This document shows positions 11,689-23,717 of a DNA stretch of 64,000 bases, in pieces. Position 1 is the stretch's first letter; every line of letters starts with the position of its first letter. This DNA comes from Rhynchospora pubera (lineage: Eukaryota > Streptophyta > Magnoliopsida > Poales > Cyperaceae). Below the pieces are notes generated by a model. That model was not told the origin of the DNA. It did not search any database and saw nothing but the letters and a program-made list of their open reading frames with translations. The stretch is from NCBI GenBank assembly GCA_028095005.1, contig CM051459.1:20632699-20696698 (forward strand), written 5' to 3'. Made by a program: the position numbers and the translations under genes.

Positions 11689-12723
11689 ACATCAATAACA
11701 AAAAAAAAGTGATGTCTCAAATTATTTTTTTGTTTAGATTAAAGTCAATCTTTCTTTATCTGTTTAAATAAAAATGATGCTATCATGAAATAATTAGTGG
11801 CAACAGCAAAAGAAATTGAAAATGCATGATATTGATTATAATGGATAAGTCGTCATATTTCATTAAATAAATGTAGCCCAAATGTACAACTTCAATTTTT
11901 TTCTTTCTTTCTTGAACTTAAAAAAGCAAGACGTGTAAGAAAGATGCAACACCATAAGGACTAAGAATCAAGTTCCTAAATACTGGTAGTGAAATATATT
12001 GTCTACAAAGGACAAAAATGAGATGGTAACTACCTTATTTGACTACGTTAACATGCCGTAATTAAATAAAGTTGCAACAATTCTCTGATATCAAGGTGAT
12101 TTTCTCAATTAATTAGGCATAATAATCCACAATCACAGCCAATTTGGTTGTAGTTGATTTTCGAAATAAAGTACAATAGATAAAATCCTCTATAAAAGGA
12201 AATATAATCAAGTATCAGTTACAATTGGTGAATGAAATATGCATAAGATTGATTTTTAGGTTTTTCTATTGGCAAGGGACAAACAAATAAATCTTACACA
12301 CGGGAATAAACAGACAAATGAATAAATAACGAACCCTGATAAGTTTTTTCATGATATGAAAATTTCCAGTACCTCTAGAATTAGGTAAAATTCTTTCGAA
12401 GAACTTGATCTCTCGGTCTTTGTTACGGACCTGAGGGACGAGAACCTAGGTTTCTTTGGCTGCAGACAGGCAAAGCGATGCTTTTGGCGGGAATCCAAAA
12501 TTTGGTCGTTTGATATATTTTATTTAGACGAAAGTTGCTCTGCATTATTATTTCAGAGGAAAATCGGGCAGGACAAGAGAGAAATCGGGCATGACAGAAG
12601 GCAGCGCTTTTTTACAAACCAAAATCCTACCGTTCTTTTTTATCCAACGGAGATTATTGATCCACTGCAGTGGGCAGTGGTTTTATCCTTTGCAGAGGAT
12701 ACGACTCCGGAGGCGAGGGGGAA

Positions 12724-14618
12724 GGAAAATTTTTATCTATGACAAAAATGTCCCTAACAATTTTAAAAAAGACAAAAGAGCCTCTGAAATTTTAAAAAGA
12801 GCACAGCTATAGCGGTAATTGGACTGCCGTAATACCTCAGCCCTATAGCGGTATTGCTATTACCGCTAGCCTATAGCGGCAATAGCAATGCCGCTATAGG
12901 CCTTTTTTTTCCTTTTCGGACTGACACCACAGTCTTTGCGCAGAGAGAAAGAAAAATTCCTTTTTTTTGGATTTTTCCCCTATAGCGGCAAAGGCAATGC
13001 CGCTGTAGGGTTTTTTTTTTTTGGCTGACACATTGAAATGTTTTGTTTTTTTCCGCATTTTAAGGAGGGGAGTTGGGAATTGATGAGTGCATTAAACACA
13101 CAAAGAAAAAAAAAACCGAAAGGCATAAAGAAAAAAAATCTGCCGACAAAAAAATAATAAAAAAATCATTTAAGCCGGAAAAATGAAAAATATATATTCA
13201 TAACTCCTAATACGTGTAAACTTTAAAAATTTTAAAATATGTGTACTAATGGATAAAATATTTGTCTTGACTAATTTTATAACAGGATTGTTTTAATCAA
13301 GAAAGACAATTAATTGGGGTGGTGCAGTTATTGCAACTCTGTATCGGGATCTTGATCGTGCAGTCATGAAATTCAAGAAGCCGCCAGGACCGTGGTTGCT
13401 TCTTTTGTATTGGGCATGGTCTTATCTTCCTGTTTGTAGACCTGGCGTAGATGAAGTGAATGGATTAGGCCTTCCTGATTTAGATTCTTGCCCGCCGTTT
13501 GCATGGTTTGTACAACCTTCTTTGAATTGTTTTATTAAATTATTCTTAAAATTAATTGTTTTATTAAATTATTCTTAAAATTAATTGTTTTATTAAATTA
13601 TTCTAAATTCGTTTTTGGTTAAAAAAATTAAATATATTAGTACTTAATTTTAAAAAAACACTATCTAAAGGAAATGGAGTCAACCTCGAACATTCGTTCG
13701 AAGTAGTCATCACGGGACAGTGCAAATTGCTAGAGATTCTTTGGTATTGATGAAAGTTGGTGAAGTGAATTGGCGGCCATTTTCGGAGCTTTTTACATTG
13801 ATGCCACGTCATGCGCAAGAGGGTTCAGTCACATTTTACCTAAGATTGCCATGCATACATTACTTTGAAGTTTGTTGGACATTTCCAGACCGTTGTAGAC
13901 ATCAGCAGGATTTGGTGCAGGCTGTCCCTCCACCTTTACCTATTGTATGTTCCTTAACTTATTTATTTTGTTATAATTAAAGTTGGAATACCTCTAAATT
14001 TTAGTGAATTAACAATTATATTTTTTGTGAATTAACAATTATATTTCAATAGGCATGGAATACTATGAGTAGTCTCTACAATTTTAACCATGAAATACTA
14101 TGGGCTTGTAATTTTATTATTTGAATGCATCACGACACTATCAAAATGATATGAAAATATACCATTATCAAAAGGAATAAAGTAAAAATAAGGAATAAAG
14201 TAATAAAGTAAAAAAAAAAAAGTGGCCTTTGCCGCAAAATGCTGTTTAAAAAAAAGTAAAAAAAAGTTACCACTATCAAAATGCAAAACAAACATTTCAG
14301 AGTGTTAACGAAACAAAAAATAAAAACCCTATAGCGGCATTGCCTTTGCCGCTATAGGGGAAAAATCCAAAAAAAAAGAACTTTTCTTTCTCTCTGCGCA
14401 AAGACTGTGGTGTCAGTCCGAAAAGGAAAAAAAAAGGCCTATAGCGGCATTGTTATTGCCGCTATAGGGGCCTATAGCGGTAATAGCAATACCGCTATAG
14501 GGCTGAGGTATTACGGCAGTCCAATTACCGCTATAGCTGTGCTCTTTTTAAAATTTCAGAGGCTCTTTTGTCTTTTTTAAAATTATTAGGGGCATTTTTG
14601 TCATTGATAAAAATTTTT
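12724..14618 (+). mobile_element. PMD-carrying element with ~300-bp TIRs and 10-bp TSD
   Basis: The segments 12724-13020 and 14325-14618 are inverted repeats covering about 300 bp each, including a shared internal block (CTGACACCACAGTCTTTGCG and its complement). The flanks CGAGGGGGAA at 12714-12723 and 14619-14628 are a perfect 10-bp target duplication, a Mutator-like size. Each TIR holds tandem self-complementary words built on TATAGCGG...CCGCTATA. Between them sit two exons of a degraded plant mobile domain gene but no transposase, so the element is non-autonomous as it stands. Its left target duplication overlaps that of the FAR1-type element, so both used essentially the same site. Confidence 0.85.
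13275..13944 (+). pseudogene. Plant mobile domain (PMD) gene remnant inside the TIR element
   Basis: The first exon-like block (about 13310-13505) encodes NWGGAVIATLYRDLDRAV and PPGPWLLLLYWAWSYLPVCR, the core of the plant mobile domain. A second block (about 13690-13944) encodes VNWRPFSELFTLMPRHA, LRLPCIHYFEVCWTFPDR and DLVQAVPPPLPI, ending at a GT donor. The same split after PPPLP occurs in the gene at 62100-64000. Between the blocks is a probable intron with a 31-bp unit (TTGTTTTATTAAATTATTC) repeated about three times. No complete frame or start codon is visible and the downstream exons are missing, so I call it a fragment. PMD proteins are known both as host silencing factors (MAIN/MAIL1) and as transposon passengers. 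Confidence 0.75.
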
Positions 14619-14645
14619 CGAGGGGGAAAGAACGAAAAAAAAGAA

Positions 14646-15742
14646 AAAATTGGATATAACCCTGCAATCGGAAAATTTTTATAAAAGATAAAAATAACCT
14701 AACAATTTTAAAAAAGACAAAAGACCCTTAAAAATTTTAAAAAGAGCACAGCTATAGTTGAAAAATTGGATATAACCCTGCAATCTTCTCAAACCGGATA
14801 TAACCCCACAATCATTAAAATTGGATATAATATAACCCCTCTAATTATATTTTGTACGATATATCCCCTTTTAATCAATTTCAATCTTTTTATAATTTAA
14901 AAAAATCAGCAGCATAATTTTATTACCAAACTACCCTTCCTACTAAAAACGTTTCGCCTTCCATTTTTTTATTTGACGATACCAAATAAAGGATTTTTCC
15001 AAAAAACGTTTCATCTTCTTCTTCTGATATTTATTATGATACTATTGTTTTATTAAAACGCTAATTGCTATCTCTCTCTTTAGCTCTCTATCGAATAATA
15101 ATGGAGATGGGATTGATTGTGGAAAACATAATAATATTTCATCCGTTATTGGAAATGATGTTGAGAAATTGAAGATGAAAAGAAATGAAAAATAAAAAAA
15201 AATAATCCACGAAGGTGCAAGTTACTCAGGATTTACTTTTACATTTCTATCAATTTGGGTTATGAAGTTATTCGAGTTTCATGGTCTTATTTTTAGCGTT
15301 GATATACAATAATGGACTTTCTTTTCTCTAAACAGCCAATTAGAATGAGTAAAACATTTTAAATTAGAGAGCTTTGATTTACTGAAACCTTCATGGCATC
15401 AAATTTCACCAGCATGGCGTGGATTCTCCGTATCAATTATTTATTTAATTTTTTTTAATCAACCTAAATTACTTATTCGATATAGAGGAAAGAGGGACCA
15501 ATGATATAGAAGAAATTTTATAGCGTCAGATAAGAAAGGAAGATGAAACGTTGTTGGAAGGAAGGGGTAGTTTGGTCAAAAAATTATAGCACTGATTTTT
15601 TTTATTGTAAAAAGATTGAAATTAATTAAAAGGGGTTATATCAATAAAAAAACATAATTAGAGGAGGTTATATCCGATTTTAAGGATTGTAGGGGTTATA
15701 TCCGGTTTGAGAAGATTATAGTGGGTTATATCCAATTTTTCC
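14646..15742. mobile_element. Inverted-repeat (MITE/MULE-like) element with GGATATAACC-rich TIRs
   Basis: The left arm (14646-14960) and right arm (15540-15742) are inverted copies sharing AAATTGGATATAACCC, CTTCTCAAACCGGATATAAC and CAAACTACCC. The flanks AAAAAAGAA (14637-14645 and 15743-15751) could be a 9-bp target duplication but are low complexity. No protein is encoded. The left arm is interrupted at about 14670-14757 by an 88-bp partial copy of the PMD element's TIR, with ATTGGATATAACCCTGCAATC repeated on both sides. Confidence 0.6.
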
Positions 15743-15751
15743 AAAAAAGAA

Positions 15752-16988
15752 ATAAAAATCATGAAAATAAATAAATAACTAAAGATAAATAGAGGAGTGG
15801 TCTCACATGTCATAGGAATATCGGTAGTAGATTATCTGTGATACTATTCAGTATGGTATTTCCTGTTTCAGCCCGGGCTGAATTCAAAATCATTTAATAT
15901 ATTAAGCCTGCAATTAAAGTGGATTTAATTTGAAAAAATAATAATCAAATGACATTTAGGTCTCTCTTCTTACTCTTAACAATACTTTTTTTCTCTTCCA
16001 AATTTTTTCCTCTCAAACATATTTTAACACATTGTGTCAGATAAAGGTAATATTAATTACCAGTACAATCTTTGTGTACACGCCCACCACAAGTTTAACT
16101 ATTGCAAGTAGGCATTACCTTATTCAAATTTTTTCGAGTTCATACAAATGCAATCCTTCAGTGTCAAGTCGACTCGTGAAGAAAGTCAGAAACAGGAAGC
16201 TATCAGATCTTGTTGAGAAAATTTAGTGAGGCAAAACACTGACAATAAAGAGATTTACAAACGTCGATTTGAGAGAATTAGAGAACAGAGGGAGAATTGG
16301 GACAACTCGCCTGTTTCATTCTTTTGGGATGTTAGTGGTGCTTTGTTTGGTTTCCCTCCGATCTGCCTGCGTTACTTTGCCTTACTTTCGTCTCCATAAA
16401 AGATATTGAACTGGGTTGGTTTTGGGCCTCTGTGTTGTTTTATCATTCGATCGCACTCCAAGCGATTCGGCCTTTGTTTATTACTCTTTTCTATTGGGCC
16501 GGAGAATGAAGCTACCACACTTCAACGGGATAAAGACGAAAATTGGTCCAGGTGATTTCGGTCTTACAAACACGTTGTATTACAGGATTTTGAAAATTTG
16601 TCTACTAGTGTTGGAACTCTTTATTTTGATAAAGTTTTTGAAAATTTGTATCCTCCGACAATGATCATCGTAACCATCGGCTGTTATTTTTTCTCAATTA
16701 ATATCGTTAATTTGGAATGTGATATGATTGTTTTAGCCCTATGATTTTATTTTTTAAGACCTTCTTGTATTTATTACAGATTTCATATTTTCCATCATCA
16801 ATTTTTAATGCACAAATTTGAAACGTTCAAGTTTTATTCATGTTTGTGAGTAATTTATAATATTTACGATTTTGAAGGGCGTGATGATTGATTTAAATTC
16901 GTCAAAGTTAAGCCCACAGCATCAAATCCGAAACTACCTTTGAGTTATAATGATTGATTTATAATGATTGATTTAACTACCTTTGAAT
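15752..16988. other. No gene recognised (AT-rich spacer)
   Basis: Between the inverted-repeat element and the Copia remnant there are only short frames without family resemblance. If the two Mutator-like insertions displaced the HBS1 promoter, part of the original upstream DNA may lie here, but no promoter element can be assigned. A short tandem duplication (ATGATTGATTTA) lies near 16948-16975. Confidence 0.5.
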
Positions 16989-17685
16989 TAGACAAATAAA
17001 CTCTATACGTTTTACTTGTGTTTGAAAAACCAACAAAAATATCGGGTAAGAACTTGGCATCAAATTTAGTTACTTTAGTAGACTCATCAAGAACAAAGCA
17101 TTTGGAACCAAATACACGATGGCTACCTAAGCCACACTCGAACTGCTTCCACTAGTTGAAGTGGAGGAGGAAGCGACTTTAGGAACCCAAACCATACTAG
17201 TAGAACCGGATGTATGGTTTGCTTTCCTAACCTTGCATTCTAGTGTGACATGGCCATTCTTGCCTCAATAGTTGCAACAAGCACTAGTTGGCTTGTTCAC
17301 TTGTGAGCTTTCTCTAACAAAATGAGTTTCAAAATGACGTCTAAGCTCCATGGCCCTAACCTTTGGATCCTTGAAAAAAGTGTATGATTGAGAGCTTCTC
17401 AAATTTGGTTTTTGAAAATTCGATTTGTTTTGTCGAGAGATATTTTGGTTTCCCTTATTGTTTTGAGGTCTAGTGTGTGTTCTACTCCAATTTCTCCCAT
17501 TATTTTGGTAAAGATGAAAACACCCATCGGGTCCCTTGAAATACGAGTTGCTTGGGGCCCGATTATTTTGGAAATTCTTTTGAGGTCCTTGGGACCCATT
17601 TCTATCCCTACCAAAACTCTTTTCAGCACCATTTTGAGAGCCAACAAAATTCTTTTGTCCTTTTCTGTGTGTGTTCCTACCATTG
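16989..17685 (-). pseudogene. Copia gag zinc-knuckle region fused by deletion to integrase C-terminus
   Basis: The minus-strand translation from 17685 gives an Asn/Gln-rich gag tail, then a CCHC knuckle reading CNY, stop, GKNGHVTLEC, so its second cysteine codon is a TGA. TSGSTSMVWVPK follows. The frame then passes directly into FGSKCFVLDESTKV and KFDAKFLPDIFVGFSNT, the post-integrase region of Ty1/copia Pol, so protease and most of integrase have been deleted. This is probably the downstream part of the Copia element whose LTR and gag start lie at 21702-26744; a family A fragment separates the two. Confidence 0.75.
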
Positions 17686-20600
17686 TGTTGGAGTTATGTC
17701 CTAGAAGCCAATATTGAATGACTTAATTTCTTAGTTTATGTTATTGATGATATTTGATCATTTGTTCTTAGGATTTATTGTTGACAGATCATTCAGGTTG
17801 AGAATCTGAATTGTGGATCTCTGTGGATCATTCATTAGAATGACAATAATAAATCTAAACTGTCCATAATCTTGATAATTAACAAGGAACATTAATTATC
17901 ATATAAGATTAGTATGCAAGTTAAGTGATGATTAAGTTCTACAAATCATAGATAAATAGTTACCAACTTAATTGTATATGTGTATGTTATTGGAACATAG
18001 CACGGGACATGACCCAATGAAATAAACATATGAATTGTGTTATGTGTCATTGTTTATTTCATATGAGTTTGATTCTAAGTTTGAGATGGTTCAACTTTTC
18101 CACATGAGGATAGGTTCTATAAATATCGTCTACCGCTGATTCCTGATAAAGGCTGCTATACAGACGTTATTTATGTTCTCTTGAATTGTGCGGGAAAAAA
18201 TTGTTCATCAAGAAAACCGTATGTCCCTCATTAGTATACCTAGTGAGTGATGATATCTGTTTGGGCCCCTTGATGGAGTTGGATTGTTTGGCCAACTTGT
18301 GCAATCAACTCTAGATCAAGAAAACGTATAATCTGCAAGAATGACACATTCCTATCTTGGATTATATGATGATATCATGTGACATAAGAATCGGACAAAG
18401 AAATACTTTTATTTCTTATACATGATTTAAATATTTGTATCAGTACATTATTTATGTGAATTGGAAGTCATAACGTGTTACTAGATACCGCTTATGATTA
18501 TTGGAATAAATAGCGATTTAATTCCATGGCCAACATAGCATAAATCCTCAAAGGGTCACACAAATAGAGTTGTAACCACACGATGCATTATTTATTTATT
18601 CGCAACAGTGAGTATTGCGAAAATATGATAAGTTGATTAATTAATTATATACCGTTGCGAACTGTTATAATTAATTAAGTCAAAGTGATCATATAGAAAT
18701 AAATTAATGCATTATCTAATCCCTAAGTAATTATTAATAAGTTAATAGTTAATTTTGTTCAACTTAATTTAATTAATTGAGCCATATGGGCCTTCATTTA
18801 AATAGTTAATTAGAAGCCCAAATTTAGGATGGTTAAATGAGCAATTATAATAATTAATTAATGGACTAAAAATACAATTGTTGTAGCCCATTAAAGGCCT
18901 ATCCAAAGCAGGCCATAGAAGGGTAAATATGTCCATGAATTAATTATGGAAACTAGATTTTTGGACAGCTATATAAAAGGGTTCAGGTTGGGAACAATTT
19001 TGATTTTCTCCCTCTCTTTTGCTGGCTGAAATTTTGCAAGAGAGAATAATTTCGAAATTATCTCTTGTTGCTCTCTTCTTTCCATCCTCTTGGCTCATGT
19101 GTTGAGCAATCTTCTTCCACCATTAAAGATAGTTTAATTGAAAGAAAAGGAAGAAAGGATTAGGCGTGATCTCTAATCGCTAGCACGATTTCGAGATCGT
19201 GGTGATTCTCTTGGTGGACTCGAGGTCAACCTTAGAAGAAAAAGGAAGAGCGGCGCAGCACGCCACCGACTCCTACGCCATGAATTTTTCCTTCTTGATA
19301 CGATTCAAGAAGAGGTATATCCATAATCCCTTTTCTCTTGGTTAATTGACGTGTTACATGCTCGCAAGATCTTTTCTTGTGGTTGTTTGCTTGTTTTATC
19401 TTTGTTAATTGTAATAAAAATAAAAATTATGCATCCCAACCACTTACTAACAGTGGTATCAGAGCCTTAGGTCGTGCTTGAGCATTTTAACACAAAATTA
19501 AATGAGAAAATGGTAATTAACTAAGTTAATTAATGATGTGTGTGCTTGCTGTTCAGGAAAAACTATTTTTCCTGTCTTGTTGCTTGTTTTTCGTGATGTA
19601 AAGCCATCTGGAAATTTTGATCTCTTACTGAAAGTTGTAGATCTCTGAGTTGTGGTTCTTTAGACACGAATTTCATGAATTTCTAAGTAGTTATGAATTT
19701 TTGGTGAATTAAACGGTTACGGTGCGCAGAACCAGTTTCTGCCTGTACAGTTATGTTTGAATGACGTGTAAGATCTATTTTTGGAAGAATAACTACCTAT
19801 AATCTTTGGCTGTAATTAAACTAGACTTAAATATCTTTATGGTCATGTATAGTTTGTTGCATGATTCGGATTTAATGTGGGTGTTTAAGTAAGGAAGGGG
19901 AAAAAGTCGTCAGATCTGTTTTGATAAACTGTACTAATTGAACACTTTTTCGAGAAAATGTCTAAATAGAATTGTTCTATTTTGAGTTAGGATTCTGCTA
20001 AAATTAGTTTTGTAATTTTTGGTGGAGGTTTGATACTTAAAATAGGTCAAAAGATTTTAATCGTCAACCTGATTTAGAACTGGGGTAGTTACTTGTATGG
20101 CACTTAAGTTGATGATTATAAATAGACCTTGGTGGTTTTCTTTTCATGGATAGTTAGCCAACTGCATATACTAAGTTTTTTGTGTAAATTATTTGCATAA
20201 AAAACGTATGGAAGATGATCCTACAGACCAAAATGGTTGAGGTAAAAATCGAAAATCCAATAACGGTGTTTCGCGCACAAAATCAGATTTGTCTTTTTTT
20301 ATTCTCCCTAATGGTAAGTGATCTCTTCCTGAAATTTTTACTGGTAGTTACACTCATTGTAAGGAGTTTGCATGATTTATTTCATAATTTTTGGAGACCT
20401 GAAAATTTAGACTTTTATCGGGTCCCGTTTAATATTTTAATTAGTTAAAATATTTTCTAATTAATCAAACTGGTTGATATGTTAATTATAACACTCCTTA
20501 AATAACCTCCTTTCAGTTTTAGATTGTTGAATTAAATTTCAAAAGGTTTAAACAAGTTAGTTGTTAAAGTTAAACCTTCTTTACATTTAAAGGCAAGCAA

Positions 20601-21701
20601 CGAGCGTGCACAAAGATTTTAATTAATGAAGTTAATTAGAAACAAATAAACATATATATTGTATATGTGCTAACTTTGTTTTGTAGGAGGATCGTGGGTT
20701 TAGTATGGCTCAAGATTCCAATGCCTTGTGTGTTGTAATTGTGTGAATGCATGTGAATAAATGTATGTAAGGCCTTTGGTGCCATGGTTAAGTAAATTAA
20801 TGTGGATTAATTTTAATGTAACTTGTGAGGCTTGCATGCCCCTAAGGATTAGGAGGGAATTAGGAATTCTTTCATATGTATTCATTTATTTATTTCCATT
20901 AATTATAGGATATGATCTATATAATTAGTGGGTGGGCTTGATTAGTTTAGATTCACTTCATGGAGATGATGTGGAGCTAAAATGCAAGCGGGAGCCATAC
21001 AAACCCACAACAATGCTTGAGATGTTTATTATGTGATTGTGTGATTGTTTATGAATGCTATGAAATGTCATAGGATAGGTATGGGTGTATGCTTACATGA
21101 CCACCAAACAAGAGTCACATAATTGTTTGTCTCAATTAATTTGATTAAGTCGACCGCCCTCCTTCTCTCTATCTCCTTCACGTCGTTCGGTGCCAAATGA
21201 CGCTTTCTCGCCGACGCGGGACGTCTTTTGGTCAACCCTCAAAGTCGGGGTGTAAATCGAATTTACTATGAGCAAATAGAGAGAGGTTAATTATCGATGG
21301 ACCCTAATCGGATTGGACATCGGGGTGAAATTTGTGGATGTACATGAGATATTTCACAAATCAAGAGTCATATGGAATGATATGATTGGTTGGAGAACCT
21401 ACCTTATCTAGTTGTTTTGGTGTCATGTCGACGCTGGTCCTATTTCAACGAAAATAGGAATCTTCAAAAACCAACTACATTTGGGATATTAAAATGAATG
21501 TAGTGGGAGTTTTGTTTATCATTATAAATAAAACATTGCATAAACTAAATGACCATTAAATTGAAATTGTTGTAGATATTAAAATTGTTAATTTCGTTGC
21601 GATCAATCTTTGAAAATGAACAAGCTCATTTCTAAAAGTATTTACTTGGAGAAGTAACACCGATTCCTAAGACATGATCTTAGTGAAGAGAAACTTAAGT
21701 A
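17686..21701 (+). mobile_element. Family A Copia element fragment: 5' LTR plus leader
   Basis: The LTR runs from TGTTGGAGTTATGTCC at 17686 to CTTACTAACA at 19452 (1767 bp), and is followed by the initiator-Met tRNA primer site TGGTATCAGAGCC at 19454. It matches the LTRs of the complete element at 30878-42104. Sequence homologous to that element's untranslated leader continues to 21701 (about 34859 there), then stops abruptly at Copia gag sequence. A TATA box (TATATAAAA) lies at 18970-18978. No 3' LTR or matching target duplication is present, and no coding capacity is seen. Confidence 0.85.
19454..19466 (+). other. Primer binding site (initiator-Met tRNA) of family A fragment
   Basis: TGGTATCAGAGCC begins two bases after the LTR end (CTAACA, 19452). 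It is complementary to the 3' end of plant initiator methionyl-tRNA, the usual reverse-transcription primer of Ty1/copia elements. The same site recurs at 32639 and, inverted, at 23243-23254. Confidence 0.9.
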
Positions 21702-23197
21702 CGTTAAAAGACTAATTTGCCCTTTTTGACTAGCAATACCCTTAAGGGATTTATAAAAATAATCATTCAACCTATCAAATTGTGAGTTTGTATCATCATC
21801 CAAGCACACGTCATTCTCACTATCACTATCACTATCACTACAAAAAGATGAGTTTAATTGTACATCATTGGTAACCTTAGGCACTTCAAGAGTAACCTTA
21901 GGTACTTCTTCTTGAATCACCATTGGAATTTGAGCAGAGATTGATGTAGAGGTTGAAGCTTCATCAATACTAGCTTTGCTCAATGGATGCACATAGATGT
22001 TGCCCCGGTTGAACTCGTTGAAGACTTCCTTCACCAAGTCATCTAGGTTGTCATCCACCGGCGTCACCACACCATTGACTTGAGCCACAAGAGCAAGGTT
22101 TTCAAAGTCGCACTCGGACTCCGAATCGGATTGAGAGGATGAGCTTGAATCAAAATCGTTGTCCCAAGTGGCTCGCATGGCTTTTTCACCTTTTTTCTTG
22201 CTCTTGTAATGTTCCTTCTTGGACTTGAACCGGTCATCACTCATTCTCTTGCCACCATCTTCCTTGTCCTTCTTCAAGTAAGGGAAGAGTTTGAAGCAAG
22301 AATACATAGTGTGACCCTCCTTTTGGCACACAAAGCAAAGAGCTCTCTCATCATTTTGAAGCCTCTCTTTGTTGAATTTTACCTCAAAGATCATGATGGT
22401 TCGAAACATCTTTGAGAGAACGACTCCTTGCTTGTCCTCGTCAAGGTCGAAAATACCCTTGGTCTTGTCACTCGAGTGACGGTGTCTCCCTTGATGGTTG
22501 TCATTGTGTCGGTTCTTGGAGAGAGACGCCTTGTTATCTCTAGCCGACAATGCCACGGTTTTGGGCTCATACTTCAACTTTCCAAGTTGTTTGAGTTTCT
22601 TTTCCACACACCGGTAATGGGTATAGATGATCTCCGGTGTGAGGTTGTTATGGAACCTTTGTTGTGTCTCAAGAGTCGAGATGAGATTGTCGAATTGAGG
22701 TCTCCCACCAAGGCCCTAAGCAATCTTCCTATCACAGGACTATTAGATAGGGTTTCTCCTATGTTGTTGAATTCATCGAGCAATTGTATAAACTGGGTAT
22801 ACATTTTCTCGATGCATTAACCATCCCTTATGCGGAAATTGTCTAATCTAGACTCCGATTCAAATTGACAGGAGCTTTTGATTAGAGAATTTTTCTCATA
22901 ATGGTTCAAGAGAGAAACCCACATTTCATGTGCACTTGTAGAACTACAAAAAATAACCGCTATGGACTCATGTACCGAATTTAATAAGATATTCATGGCA
23001 TTGTCATTTTTGGTCATAATGGTCTTAGAGGCATGGGTCTCTCTACCTTCACTATCCACAATTGGTGTGTACGGTTTGTCAACAAAATCCCAAATGTCAA
23101 TCAAGTTGAGGTATACAACCATACATCTCTTCCAATAACGGAAGTTCTTGCAAGTGGAACAAAACTTGTCCATTTTTTCTATCACCCTAGAGACCAT
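21702..23197 (-). pseudogene. Ty1/copia gag (truncated, frameshifted)
   Basis: Starting near 23197 the minus strand encodes a UBN2-like Copia gag (FRYWKRCMVVYLNLIDIWDF, then MTKNDNAMNILLNSV and AHEMWVSLLNHYEK). The frame breaks near 22820 and again near 22600. A long frame (22607-21702) continues with the capsid tail, the CCHC knuckle CFVCQKEGHTMYSCFK, Lys-rich linkers and an acidic Ser-rich stretch (DFDSSSSSQSDSESE). It ends abruptly at QISLLT where the family A fragment begins. The gag lies just downstream of the primer site at 23243-23254 and belongs to the minus-strand Copia element whose 5' LTR is 23258-26744. Several breaks make it a pseudogene. Confidence 0.85.
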
Positions 23198-23242
23198 GAA
23201 TCGAGGTTATCTATCTAACAAGATGGACAAAAGATAACTCCT

Positions 23243-23254
23243 GCTCTGATACCA
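23243..23254 (-). other. Primer binding site of the minus-strand Copia element
   Basis: The minus strand reads TGGTATCAGAGC, three bases after the LTR end GGGACAACA. It fixes the orientation of this element: LTR at higher coordinates, gag toward lower coordinates. Confidence 0.88.
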
Positions 23255-23717
23255 CTTTGTTGTCCCTAAAGAAAGGCTTAGAGGGGGTGAATAGGCACAA
23301 TTTCGATTTTCTATACCAGTACGGACAAATTTTGATTCAATTCAATTTTGGTATAATCACAACACAAATCACAATCAACACAATGTAAGTAATGAAGAGA
23401 AGAGAGAAAGAGATAACACGCAATGTATTACGGAGTTCGACCCACTAGGAAATGCTAGCCTTAGTCATACGTCTCCGGGAGTTTCGCAACCACGAAAGGG
23501 CGCGCTCCGTTCAATTCCACAAAGAACGTGTCTACAACGTCAAACTGAATCACCTTGTCACAATAACACTCAAGGTGGATCGGCCAAACTCGAATAAACC
23601 AACACAAACTCTCAAAGAGTCGAGGCTCTAACCAAAACACTCAAAAGATCTAATGATTTGACTATGGGTTTGGTCTAAGCACTCTAATCTCAATGATTTT
23701 ACAAATCAAATGCTCAA

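Larger units (their letters stand above)
7809..12708 (-). mobile_element. Mutator-like (FAR1-clade) DNA transposon with TIRs and ~10-bp TSD
   Basis: Inverted repeats of about 150 bp start GGAGTCGTATCCTCTGC at 7809 and end with the complement at 12708; they stay alignable through the CGGTAGGATTT and GCGCTGCC blocks. Flanks are GGAGGCGAAG (7799-7808) and GGAGGCGAGG (12709-12718), a 10-bp target duplication with one mismatch, as expected for Mutator-like elements. It contains one minus-strand transposase gene broken by two stop codons. The left repeat is interrupted by a MITE (7928-8129). Internal stretches 8170-9585 and 11700-12545 are AT-rich with no recognisable gene. It lies immediately upstream of the HBS1 leader. 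Confidence 0.88.

Noticed and set aside
22209..22820. Plus-strand frames of 68 and 130 codons
   Set aside because: Antisense of the Copia gag frame, which has a clear CCHC knuckle on the minus strand.
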